Part shown: one piece after another, positions 1 through 9,070 of the stretch
Numbering within the stretch: position 1 is the first letter of the stretch
How the letters are laid out: each line of letters starts with the position of its first letter
Assembly (NCBI GenBank): GCA_003427395.1
Contig: BFEA01000233.1
Span: forward strand, 249,204 to 276,796
Direction: 5' to 3'
DNA length: 27,593 nucleotides
Source: Chara braunii
Lineage: Eukaryota > Streptophyta > Charophyceae > Charales > Characeae
Made by a program: the position numbers and the translations under genes
Notes under the pieces: model-generated
Database searches by the model: none
Told to the model about the DNA's origin: nothing
Seen by the model: only the letters and a program-made list of their open reading frames with translations

Positions 1-484
1 AGATCGAACCCCTACAACCTACGGACCTACGACAGCCTACCACTGTTGCGAATACACAGGTCACGGGTTCAACTCTCGGGGTCGACACAGGTACTGTACA
101 CAGGTGAGGTAAGGACTAGGGATCGAGCACTGGGATCTGCATTCGCTACTGCTAACAGGTGAATACCGTTTCACATTTCTTGCTTCAGACAGTGGGACCT
201 GAGAGGAAAGGTAGGGGTAAGGCAAGCTGACAGTCAGTCCTCCACACTGCTGGAGCAATCAATGCCGTTCAGGGCTCCTTCAGTCAGACGGAAGAAAGCG
301 TGAGGGTGTTTTTATCATACTGTAATTTTGACTTGACGAAGTTGGCGGTGCATTAGGAACCGGACTGATGCTCGACAGCATGGATACGGAGCCAGGGCCA
401 TAACCCATAAGGACCTTTTTTTTTGTTGTTGTTTTTTTAAAAGTGGGGAGTTTTTATTATTTCTGCACTGTAGATAGCTCCTAT

Positions 485-580
485 GAGTGTTCCAGATAAA
501 AGGAAGTCATCTTATTCGTGATGCTGAGATATGTTGACAATTGGTCCTTATGTATGTGATTTCTTTGCTGTCTAGGTAGT
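485..580 (-). pseudogene. Diverged relic of a second LINE endonuclease fragment
   Basis: The DNA resembles the endonuclease end of the main LINE near 5660-5755. Shared words in the same order include GGAAGT, TGATGCTGA and ATATGTTGAC. The minus strand translates to a short stretch containing CQHISASRI, comparable with SQHIFSIKD in the main LINE and with the SRI region of APE-type endonucleases. A/T-rich homopolymers lie just beyond it at 416-437, as a LINE tail might. It is short and degenerate, so chance similarity cannot be excluded. The second copy lies at 17856-17951. Confidence 0.4.
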
Positions 581-684
581 AGGTTCCCTTCCCCTTTTTT
601 TTCCGTTTTTTCTTTTTTTCGTGAGATGACCCTCAACCAAACATAGTTTGTATTGCAATTCTACACAACACATTTTCTCCGAGA

Positions 685-702
685 TTTTTTTTTTTTTTTT
701 TT
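685..702. repeat. Poly-T run (18 T)
   Basis: A homopolymer of 18 T, possibly the reverse-complemented tail of an old retroinsertion. I found no flanking target duplication. The rest of 1-1611 (apart from the relic at 485-580 and the tandem repeat at 1002-1236) is AT-rich sequence without a convincing gene. The short reading frames there show no family resemblance. Confidence 0.6.
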
Positions 703-1001
703 CCTCTGGGGCTGCCCAGAACCTGTTGCCTGGCCGGGTATTTCAGGCAAGCAGAGGCAGCCTGCACACCTGGAAATGTATCCTTGATAAATGAATACTA
801 GAAAACAAGTTTAAATAACTTAAAAAATAATATAAAGACTAAAAAGTTAAATAGCACTGGTGAGCAGTGTGCATACAGAAGAAAGCAATCATGTTTCACT
901 GTTCAAAAATTGAAACAAACCCTTCGGAAACGAAAACAGCACAAAACTTTGGAAATTTCCCAAATAATTTTTGATATGTAAAGAATCAATCCAGAAGAAA
1001 G

Positions 1002-1236
1002 GAACTAGAGGTAGGTAATGCATGCAAAGAACCTGCCAGGATGGAACCTATACACACATGAGAGAAATTGCAAAGGTTATGATGATGGCTGATCAATGAT
1101 CATGTTTGGAAGAAATGACTGGAAACAGTGAACTAGAGGTAGTTGACGCAAAGACATGGAAAGTATACACACCTGAGAGAAATTGCGAAGGTTATGATGA
1201 TGGCTGCTCATGTATGGAAGAATGACTGGAAACAGT
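1002..1236. repeat. Imperfect tandem duplication, two units (128 and 107 bp)
   Basis: Units 1002-1129 and 1130-1236 abut. Both begin GAACTAGAGGTAG and end ATGACTGGAAACAGT. Between these they share TATACACAC, GAGAGAAATTGC and AAGGTTATGATGATGGCTG. The second unit is shorter by internal deletions. The pair recurs at 18373-18607 in the second copy of the region. Confidence 0.85.
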
Positions 1237-1611
1237 TCTTTTATCATCTCGCTCCGTTGTGGTGACTCGTGAAGTGCCAAACTCGCAGCTACGAGTATGT
1301 AAGATGCAAGAGTCTGGTCAGGCAAACAAAGTCACAAGTTTGTTTAGTTCTATCTTATCCTTTGGCCTCTCACGACAAGCACAATATGGAAGGAATAGAC
1401 TGGATTAATGGTGGAAATAGCTTCATGGCAGAGTAGCTTCATACTAGTTTTATAAATTTATATTTGATTATTTTCACAGTTCTTTAGCTTTGCTTTTAGC
1501 GATTTGGTCTTTGGCAGACACGTTCCAACTTCCAAGTCTTCCATTTTGTTGTTATCCCTGAGTTTTACACTTTGCAAAAAGTCCAATAATTCCTGCCCAA
1601 TTACTTGAATT

Positions 1612-1996
1612 TCTTTCTTTTCTTTCCTTTTTTTTTATAAATAAAAATAAAAATAAAACAGAACCTCCTGGTTCTGGCTCCTACCATTCTGGGGAGCAAC
1701 AGTCCGGTTCCTTTCCCCCGGCAAGTCAATAGTAGATACATAGGAAACACACGCACGCTCCCCCCCATTATGGCTGGGAGGCCCGAGTGGACGACATTGA
1801 ATACTTCCCTGAGGAAGGTTTTACCACCCCTCACCCCTGCCTAAGTTAACCTGTACTATCTCAGTTTGCCAAAACATTTAATCCCAGTTCCTATCTTACT
1901 ATCCGTATCCTATATTCCTTGAACCCTACAACCCCCTTCACTTATCCTTCTTTGCCTTGCCCCACTTTATTTCTTATGGCATCCTAAGTTCCTGTG
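1612..1996 (-). other. LINE 3' untranslated region and A-rich tail
   Basis: Below the ORF2 end there is no coding signal. On the plus strand the outer edge is a T-rich block followed by ATAAATAAAAATAAAAATAA (1611-1660). Read on the minus strand this is an A/T-rich tail ending in A-runs and GAAA repeats, as expected for a LINE 3' end. The exact border is uncertain by some tens of bases. Confidence 0.5.
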
Positions 1997-2783
1997 TCAA
2001 ATAGTGTCCTCCTGTCGCTCATCTTTGAACCAATGGAAGATAATTCTCTCTCCTTCTATGGCCGCGACTTTGCCTCGGGCTAGTACCTTTTTCTGGAATT
2101 TGAATAAAATATCCTTTGCCCTTTCAGGGTTAAGAGCCACTTGCTTTTGTCCTTCTCCATAACGCCCTAATCTCTGCCTCCAACTGGCTATAGAGAATTG
2201 CCTTGGCTTCCACTCTAGTCATCAGAAACTTACACACCACCTGCCGACATCTTCATTTCCATATTGTCCATAAAGTGTACTGTCTCAGAAGCTGAAAGAT
2301 ATATTTATGGCCTGCCCGCCATTCCTTAGGCACCTCACTTCCTATCAATATTAGTTTCCTGTTTCGTGGGAAGGGGACCTCTGTAGTATGTGTCCACAAT
2401 GAACGAGCTATGGACCAGAGATATTCTGCTTCCGGCCAATGGAGCAAGCAATGGATCAGAGTTTCCTGAACGCCTCTCATACACATAACACAGTCGTGAT
2501 CTGACTCATTCCTATTGAGCCTGCTTCGCTTATCGAACAGCCAGACATTGACTGGGAGTGCTACATGATAGATGAGCCACTGCATGCTCCTGACCTTGGC
2601 CAATCTGATACTGTGCAAAGTTGACTATGGTAACCTTTCTACCTATTCCCTTGGTATATCCAGTCTCTTTTCCCATCTTATCAGCAAAGTCTGATCCAGA
2701 TGAGATGATCTCCCCCTCATACAGTAGCCCAATTTAGTTGTGTACTGAAGTATATTAATTCTCCTGCTTACTCTGGACGAGTT
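1997..2783 (-). pseudogene. LINE ORF2: C-terminal zf-RVT zinc finger and tail
   Basis: The segment contains CVMCMRGVQETLIHCLLHWP followed by EAEYLW. This fits the C-x2-C ... ET-x-x-H-x-L-x-x-C/W-P ... LW signature of the zf-RVT domain found at the end of plant LINE ORF2. The final Cys is replaced by Trp here. TAG codons near 2666 and 2642 and a TGA near 2253 interrupt the frame. Past a frame change near 2178 an open stretch (VALNPERAKDILFKFQKKVL) runs to a TGA at 1997, which is the likely end of ORF2. Confidence 0.7.
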
Positions 2784-2786
2784 TCA

Positions 2787-4043
2787 CCTGATGTTCCATG
2801 CCGATTCTGCTGGATCAATTTCCAGGTCCCGAATGGATGTCAGTGGCTCAAATATCGTAAAATCTTCATTTATCGTAAAATCTTCATTATCGACCACTTT
2901 GACGTTTCTTAAGATGCTTTTCTTAATGGCAATCGGAACCCTGGAATCCTTATCCAGCATACTGACCGTGACTCTTGAAGATAATATTGTGTACATATCT
3001 GCTTCCAACCACTGTTTAGAAGGTCCTACCTCCTGTCTTATGCGAAAGGCTGCCTCTGGTTCATTAGTAGAGGCTATTGTTGCCCAATTCCTCCATCCCC
3101 ATTTGTCAAGTTCCTTCAATGTCCTTGTCCACTCATCCGGGATCGAGACAAGAATGTCATTCAGGTTTTCAGTTAGTTTGTGACAGCCCTTCATTTCCTC
3201 CCTCAGCTCCCTACCTGTTTTCCATCTCCCCTTGCTGCCTGACCAAAGATGTTTTACCTGCCATACCCCATGCTCTAACCACTTCCCCCACTTGGCGTCC
3301 TTTGTTGTTAGTGTTCTAGGTCTTCCTTAAGAGTCTTTTAACCAAGGATTACAAAATAACTGTTGTCTAAGCACTTCATCCTTCGTCTTGGGTTGTCTTA
3401 CTCTTGTCGGGAAGATCTTCTCCCAAATTTTGAGCAATTGACCCCAATATGTACCTCTAGTTGCATCATCCTCTGCTAATTGTTCGCCCATTCTATCCTT
3501 CTTAGTCCAACCCTTGCAGAATAGCCAGAATGTACCCTTCATATTGGAAGGCGTTTTGTATCTGGCCATCTGTCGTATGTGGTCAAGTACCAATAGGACC
3601 CACCGTAAGTGAGGCTGTGTTAACAACGTAATGATCCACTTAGTTTGGAGTGACCTTATCTGCTGTCCCCGATCCAAGACTCCCAGCCCTCCCTTGTCCT
3701 TTGGTTGAATAACTTGGTTCCATGATACATTTGATATAAAGTTGGATCTCGTTGGATTTGCTGTCCACATCTATGTTGTCGCCACCTTCCTCAGTTTTTG
3801 CAGTGTATATGCAGGTGGTGACCATATTGTTCCAACATACCATAACATAGAGAAGATTGAAGCATTTATGACTAGTGCCCTCCCAAACAGTGAGGTATGT
3901 ATTTCCGACCATGCTGCCATCTTTAATAGCATTTTTGTCATCTGTTCAGGCGCCATGGAGTGGTGAGGACCTGTATCCGCCATTTCGATCCCTAAGTATC
4001 TCATTGTCTGATCCGGCGGTAACCAAGTCATCCCCCCATAATT
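2787..4043 (-). pseudogene. LINE ORF2: RT thumb/connector region
   Basis: This continues the RT frame. MRYLGIEM matches the YLG motif after the palm, GRALVINASIF matches the thumb, and KDKGGLGVLD is the GGLG-[VI] connector motif of plant LINEs. In-frame stops lie at 3771-3773 (TAG), 3327-3329 (TAA) and, at the far end, 2784-2786 (TGA). A perfect 18-bp tandem duplication at 2853-2888 adds six residues in frame (EDFTIN-type repeat). The lower half (2787-3326) has no named domain but keeps coding-like composition. Confidence 0.75.
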
Positions 4044-4046
4044 CTA

Positions 4047-4513
4047 TGGCTGATACTGTGGCTGTTGGTCGTCATATGATAGCCACCACCCCAACGACTT
4101 CGGCCAGTTGATTCTCATCTCCGATGCCGTCTGGAATGCCGCCATTGCTCTCGTAAGGGCTTGAAATAAAGAGTCTGTTGCTCTAATTAGTACCGTCAGA
4201 TCGTCCGCAAATAATATCGTTGTTGGCAAATGTGTGACACGTCCCTGCTGATCCGATTCAGCAATCAAACGGTCTATTGAAGGGTCTTTCCTAAGGAACG
4301 AGGCAATAGCTTCAATTATAAACAAGAAAATGGGAGCCGCTAAAGGGTCTCCTTGCCTCATCGACCTCGTCATTTTATACCTATCTGACAGGTGGCCAAT
4401 CAACTTGGACGTGTGTGTGTGCATAATTATACAGTACACTAATCCATTTACGAAAGTTAGGGCCCACTCCAATCTTCTCCATGCATTGCTGTAGGAAGTT
4501 CCACTTAACTTGA
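4047..4513 (-). pseudogene. LINE ORF2: reverse transcriptase palm with FADD
   Basis: After the frame change the translation gives SDRYKMTRSMRQGDPLAAPI (motif B, the RQGDP-L-P block), FLFIIEAIA and then TTILFADDLTVL. FADD carries the catalytic Asp pair of non-LTR RTs. A second frame change is needed inside a short CA repeat near 4420-4435, just upstream of SKLIGHLSD. A TAG at 4044-4046 ends this piece, but the same frame continues straight into the next segment. Confidence 0.87.
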
Positions 4514-4995
4514 TCATATGCTTTTTTCAATGTCGAAGAAGAGGATCGCTGCGTTTATCCTCTTATTCGTAATGTACCTTACCGATTCTGATGAAGTCAT
4601 AACATTATCCAATATAAATCTTCCCGGAATGAAACCTGTTCGATCTAGGTGGAAAGAACCTTCCGTAACTTTCCTGAGGCGGTTAGCTAGTGCCTTAGCC
4701 ACAATCTTGTGAGTAAGGGTCAACAGTGTAATTGGTCTGTAAATTTTTATACCTTTAGGGTTTCCCTTCTTATATTGCAGAGTAACCATGCCTGTCGTCG
4801 ACTCTAACCCCAAGCCCTCTCTCTGCCAGGCTTGATTGAGAAAAGATTCGTACTCTCCTCCTAGGATAGGCCAATATTCCACCCAAAATTCTTTAGTCAA
4901 TCCATCCCTACCCGGCGTCTTGTTAGGAGGCATAGGGTGTAGGGTTTCCCTTAATTCCTCCATGGACAAAGGAGCGTCCAATTTTTCTGCTTGCT
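4514..4995 (-). pseudogene. LINE ORF2: reverse transcriptase, fingers and first palm motif
   Basis: The translation runs through DAPLSMEELRETLHPMPPNK, then PGRDGLTKEFW, YRPITLL, KALANRL and TGFIPGR, and reaches FFDIEK. These are LINE RT motifs 0 to A, and the Asp in FFDIEK is the first catalytic aspartate. The frame breaks immediately after it, at a run of six A on the minus strand (around 4510-4515). One extra A turns the expected continuation into a quick stop. This identifies the lesion as a homopolymer indel rather than decay of the motif. Confidence 0.85.
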
Positions 4996-5504
4996 AGAAA
5001 CTTATTTCTGACTTCCTTCAGCTGATGAGAAATACAGTCACCTTCCCTTGAAGTGTATAATGCACTGTAGAAGTCATACGCCACTGAAAGCATCCCTTCC
5101 GGATTCGAAACCACTCCTTGCGGACCTTCCAACTGTTCCATTAGCTTGTTTCTTCCTCTTGCTTTAATCTTTCGAAAGAAGTACTTTGTCATTTTCCCCC
5201 CCTCCTCCCATTTTTTCACTCTCGCTCTCATCTGCAGACCCCTAGCCCTCCATCTCTCTCAGTCACCCAATTCGTTTCTTGCTGCTTCTATTATTCTCTC
5301 GTACATCTCCGATCCTGGGTTATTGATTAAATTCCTTTCTGCTATACGCAATTCCCTTTGCAGTTCGATTTCCCTTGCCGCCCGTCTTGCTGCCAGTTGT
5401 CTGGCTACTGCTGCCGTTGCTGTTGACAAGGCTTCTATAAGGTCCGTGAATGATTGCGTGTTCGGATTGTGTGTTAGGCACACTTGCAAAATAACTTCTC
5501 TCAA
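4990..5504 (-). pseudogene. LINE ORF2: linker between endonuclease and reverse transcriptase
   Basis: A charged Ala/Arg/Glu-rich stretch (AARRAAREIELQREL) is followed by KWEEGGKMTKYFFRKIKAR and then GPQGVVSNPEGMLSVAYDFY. This is the W-x-x-x-G-[ED]-x-x-T-x-Y-F-x-x and '...I...FY..LY' pattern that precedes the RT in plant L1 elements. One in-frame TGA interrupts it at 5259-5261. Near 5000 the frame shifts by one nucleotide before the RT. It is non-coding as it stands. Confidence 0.75.
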
Positions 5505-5533
5505 CTCTTTAGTTCTTAATAACGAATTATTAA

Positions 5534-5780
5534 CCCCTTATAGAAACTTCTTCCTCTGTGAACATGTTTGTCCATAATGAAGTTAAGAAATATGGGTTTA
5601 TGATCTAGGCACGAACAGTATGGTAAGTTCCCTACTCCAACCGAGTGTATTGTTCCCACGATGTCTTGTGATATGAGGAAGTAGTCTATCCTTGATGCTG
5701 AAAATATGTTGACTACGATTCCTACTGTAATACGTGAACTGTTTGCCTTCTGGCTGTTGAAGTCTAAATGGGGCTACCAT
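5534..5780 (-). pseudogene. LINE ORF2: C-terminal end of the endonuclease
   Basis: The frame starting at 5780 contains GKQFTYYSRNRSQHIFSIKD, matching the F-T-W/Y ... S-R-I-D region of APE-type LINE endonucleases. After a frame change near 5605 the translation gives LDHKPIFLNF, equivalent to the final S-D-H-x-P motif. Only the last third of the domain is present. The catalytic Asn, Glu and first Asp/His residues expected upstream are missing, so no nicking activity is possible from this copy. Confidence 0.65.
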
Positions 5781-6264
5781 TCATGATTTCTTCTCTTCAG
5801 CCTTCTTTTGTTCTTTCATAAAATAGAAAAAAGGAAAACAAAAACGCTACATTCTATCCTGGGCAGTATCTACTATCTATTTAATTCCTTTCGCGACGAG
5901 GCCGGAACATTTTCTACTTTCAAAGCACTCCAATATAGAACAATGAAACCCCCTCAAACTCTGTCGCACTGCTGTTGCGCAACATCCTCACGCTACGCTT
6001 CAACAAACGAGAAATGCTTAGGACTTGGGCAGCTCTTGACAGTTGCAAGTCATGTCAGGCATGTCCATGGAGATGAGAGCGGAGAACTGTCCTCCACGGT
6101 GATGCAGGGCAATGGATGGATGCTCAAGCCCGCATCGGGCATATGACTCTCTGGGGCAGGCCGGAGCTGCGGCTGCTTGCTCATGAGCACCAGGTACAGT
6201 ACTTCAATATTCACACCTGCCACAACGCCATTATAATCTGGGAAGACATTCTGCTTTTCTGTAT

Positions 6265-6320
6265 GTTTTAAACAATCACCACAACCACCCCTTTTCCACC
6301 CTGGTTTTAAACAATGACCA
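6265..6320 (+). repeat. Two copies of a TTTAAACAAT-type short repeat
   Basis: GTTTTAAACAATCACC at 6265-6280 continues with a C-rich block to 6301. It is followed at once by GGTTTTAAACAATGACCA at 6303-6320. A third, longer match lies at 6523-6560. Repeated at 23636-23691. Confidence 0.7.
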
Positions 6321-6522
6321 AAGCATTCTGCTGGCCTGAGTGTTTTAACTTTTGAACCACGAGTACCCCGCCCGGCTACCCACGAGAGTGCGCTGGTTAA
6401 TAATAACACGATTGCAGCTGCAACCGTGCGAAGATTGTTGGCGACGCCCTTGCCCGCGATGATTAGGTGGATTAGGGGCCGTCAAAATTGCACATTGGAA
6501 AAACAGGGTCGGAGGTACTGGT

Positions 6523-6560
6523 GGTTTAAACAATCACCATAGCAACCCCTTTTCCCCCCA
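6523..6560 (+). repeat. Third copy of the TTTAAACAATCACC short repeat
   Basis: GGTTTAAACAATCACCATAG followed by CAACCCCTTTTCCCCCC matches 6265-6301 at roughly 30 of 37 positions. The remaining sequence between the LINE and the LTR (5791-6861) shows no gene. Its features are this repeat family, a TTGCAGCTGCAA palindrome at 6411-6422 and the large palindrome at 6819-6846. Repeated at 23894-23931. Confidence 0.7.
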
Positions 6561-6818
6561 TTTTATCCTTTGTCGGTTTGTGTGCACGTGTGTGTTGTAA
6601 ACAACACCAGGCATTATCCCCAAATCCATCCATGATTCCACATCCATTCGTGGTTACAATCAGTGCAAGGTTGGCCATATCCGTGTGGTTAACCACGAAG
6701 TACCCACACACTCGTCTGCCTTAGAGGGCACACTTGCACGTATTGAAAAGGAGGCAGGCAAGAGATAATTTACGCACAGATCGACACTCGATAGCGAAGT
6801 CAATCACAAGCCAGCATA

Positions 6819-6846
6819 TACTATACACTGTATACAGTGTATAGTA
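6819..6846. repeat. Perfect 28-bp palindrome
   Basis: The 28 bases centred on GTATAC between 6832 and 6833 equal their own reverse complement (half-site TACTATACACTGTA). It ends 15 bp before the LTR start. A partial echo, ACTGTATACAC, follows directly. It could form a cruciform or be a small inverted-repeat transposon footprint. Its copy is at 24190-24217. Confidence 0.9.
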
Positions 6847-6861
6847 CTGTATACACCAAAT

Positions 6862-7784
6862 TGTGAGGCCATTGCCTCTATGAACCCCATAAGGCCCCAT
6901 TTTTGCAGCCTGTCGGCCGCCCTAAGTGAAGGCAGGCTCGACGAGGCCCTCGGGGCCCTTTTCTGGCCACCACGCAACTCAGGGAAATTCAGGCAGTTGC
7001 GCAGCGCCAGTTGGTTGAGTGAACCCAGGCCCTGGGCCGCCTGTGTGAATGTATGTGAAGCAGGCCCTGGGCTGGATACGGGTACCGGGCCAAACACAGG
7101 CCGAAGGCAGTTGGGCACATGCAACCACTTCAGGCCCAAGGCCTGCTCTCGTCGTGCTGGGCCTCAGGCTACCGGGGCCTACTGNAAGCTTCCTGGGACT
7201 GGACGCAGGAAGGCCACTTCGATATAGNAAAGGGCCTGCCTCCTCNTTCGGTATTGGGGTGCTGGCTGCATGCTGCGCAAGCGCTGCTGCTGCGCNATTT
7301 GCTGGCTGGCNCCTACGCTCTCACNGGCGAGCAGGGAAGGAGCACNCAGCCATAGCCGAGCTGCNCTGCTGTAAGNTGGGTGAGGCGCNGGGTGGTCCTT
7401 GGGTGCTAGTGGCATCTGTGAGTTGGGGAACGAGGTTGTGAGTGTAGCGCGAGACATACCTGGTGCTGGAAGCGTGCGANACTGGTCGCCATATGCTCGT
7501 ACTTCGGGAATGATGTTGACGTCATCTTTCGGCTTCATAGTATAGGCTAGATAGGATCTGCCACATGTAGTCTGGGCGCCGAGCGCCAGATAGGATATCA
7601 ACTCTGGTTCTTCGTTGATGATGATGGGACTATTTCAGCATTGTCAATTATGAACTCTTGGTGTGTTCTTATTTGGTGAATCTCGTGATGCAATTCTGTT
7701 GTTGGTTCGAGGTCACGACTATCTGGACTCATATGTATGATGTTGTTTGATTGCTGAAGTTCGCTATTGCTCATCTTCCTTGCA
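6862..7784 (+). repeat. 5' LTR of the Ty3 element
   Basis: It starts TGTGAGGCC, which matches TGCGAGGCC right after the polypurine tract at 14763. It ends TTGCA at 7784, exactly where the second copy (24233-25155) diverges into flank B and 3 bp before the primer site. It is rich in GGCC/CCTGGGCC words and contains 11 single N bases between 7185 and 7480. No convincing TATA box is visible inside it. Ends and boundaries are supported by three independent junctions. Confidence 0.9.
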
Positions 7785-7787
7785 ATT

Positions 7788-7798
7788 TGGTATCGGAG
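7788..7798 (+). other. Primer binding site (initiator tRNA-Met type)
   Basis: TGGTATCGGAG lies 3 bp after the LTR end, in the context CAATT-TGGTATC. Plant Ty3 and Ty1 elements typically carry TGGTATCAGAGC here, complementary to the 3' end of initiator tRNA-Met. One mismatch (G for A) is present and could be a later mutation. Confidence 0.8.
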
Positions 7799-9070
7799 TT
7801 GTGGTATGATTGCGCTCATCTGGCGCTTGTCTTCTGCCTTATGCGGTACATACATGCGGTCTGCTGGGCGAGTTTGGCCGTAAGTGGTGTGTAGGGAGGA
7901 GGGTGGAGACGAGTGTATAGGCGACCCAGGAGGTGAGGGGATCGCCAGGAAGGCTACGTGGGGTGAAATGTGGTCTGGACAGTGTGATGAGAACTATCTA
8001 ATGTGCAATTGATGCTGAGGTGGAACGGCGGGATAATGCTGGTTGTGCCGATGCAGTGACTGGTCATTGCAATTGCCATCTGGTCATCTGGTGAGATTAT
8101 CTCTGTGGTTGGGGGCAGCTAATTGAGGTACGTTGCTCTTAACCTTATCTTCTCTCTCCAACACTTCTTACCGTGAGGTTGTGTGTTCCTTCTTGAGAGT
8201 CCTCTCATCATGAGGAGTCGAGTGCGCTCAACCTTGAGAGTCGGCAATGTTCACGTGGAGCATCTGGGTGGAGATGGGCGGAGCTTTCTGAAGGGCCCTG
8301 GACGAAGCACTGGGTCACGGTCACCATGCCAACCCATAGGGAGTAGAGCACGCATGCCTTGCTGCTTGTCCTTTGTTCGGCTTGCTGCGCTGTTAGATGG
8401 GTACTACTGGGCAGGCCAGCCCTACAGGAAAGACGAGCACCCAGCGTCTATAAATAAACACGGGAAGGGGATATCACTGGCTGTGATCGTCGTCCTGCTG
8501 CGACGTAAAATAATTCATGATGTCACTTGGGGGCGGACGTTAAAATGCCTCTTAATCAGCCAGTGATGTAAGGCTCGCGGCACGCCGAGGATAAATATAC
8601 GTGCAAGGCTGGCCAGCTCAGCAGATACTCGAGGCACAGGGGTGGGCCGGACACACACCTTTAGACACGCAGTGCTCTCCAGATTGCTCAGGGACGCTGA
8701 CGTCAAGTGATACTCAGGGGAATTAAGGGAAGGGTTGATTCCAAGTGATAAGTTCGAGAAAATTCCATGCTGTCCTATCCACACAAATGATTCTATTTTT
8801 ATGTTTTGATTAGTTAGGTGTACAGCCATTGACATCTGACAGACAACATTAGTTAGAACTGTTTATTGTTCCTGGTGCTTCTGTTTGCGGACTAGTCAGA
8901 CTAAAAATAGTTTCGTTTGTAGGAATCAGGACTTACCTGTTAGAACCCGAATGTATCTGCTCCGGAATAGCCACCAATTCAGTATTTATTTATTTTAAAT
9001 TGGTCTGTGCACTCTGTTTCGGTAGGCATCTTGAATGTCCTAGTGTAGACGGTGCACAGTGCTGTAGCAT
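7799..9070 (+). other. Untranslated leader of the Ty3 element
   Basis: This 1.27-kb stretch between primer site and gag has no conserved coding signal on either strand. A TATAAATA at 8449-8456, with GATAAATATA at 8589-8598, could act as an internal promoter, but nothing else supports that. Reading frames here (for example 8183-8566 plus, 8515-8835 minus) show no recognisable motifs. Confidence 0.55.

Larger units (their letters stand above)
1612..5790 (-). mobile_element. L1-like (APE-type) LINE, 5'-truncated and degenerate
   Basis: On the minus strand, from high to low coordinates, one sees the end of an endonuclease, a basic linker, a reverse transcriptase with FADD, a GGLGV connector motif, a zf-RVT zinc finger and an A-rich tail. 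This is the ORF2 order of plant L1-type elements. Nothing endonuclease-like is seen above about 5790, so the element lacks ORF1 and most of the endonuclease. The long RT-to-zf-RVT part stays in one frame from about 4430 to 2180 but carries at least seven stops. Further frame changes lie near 5605, 5510-5520, 5000, 4510, 4430 and 2178. I could not identify a target-site duplication. It is a dead copy, repeated at 18983-23161. Confidence 0.88.
1..7785. repeat. Copy 1 of a 7.8-kb direct duplication (offset 17,371)
   Basis: Every stretch compared matches the second copy base for base up to position 7583, including 11 isolated N positions (7185, 7228, 7246, 7296, 7311, 7325, 7346, 7365, 7376, 7389, 7480). 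Six C/T differences then occur at 7584, 7604, 7657, 7699, 7719 and 7743, and similarity stops after 7785. The content is flank A (LINE and small repeats) plus a complete Ty3 LTR. The left border coincides with the window edge, so the true start of the duplication is not visible. Identical ambiguity codes in both copies favour an assembly duplication over a biological one. Confidence 0.95.

Noticed and set aside
60-110. tRNA gene suggested by GGGTTCAACTCTC near 65
   Set aside because: No acceptor, D-arm or anticodon arm could be paired around it.
2791-5577. Plus-strand frames opposite the LINE (for example 2791-3183 and 5146-5577)
   Set aside because: They are antisense shadows of the ORF2 remnants, which carry recognisable RT-family motifs.
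1600-5830. Target-site duplication around the main LINE
   Set aside because: The T-rich left edge and the CT-rich right edge look similar only because both are low complexity. No convincing direct repeat was found.
6265-6560. CRISPR array suggested by GTTTTAAAC words
   Set aside because: Only three imperfect copies with very uneven spacing, in a eukaryotic retroelement-rich context and with no cas genes.
7049-7601. Plus- and minus-strand frames of 115-140 codons across the LTR
   Set aside because: They lie in GC-rich LTR sequence with many N bases, overlap on both strands and show no protein family.
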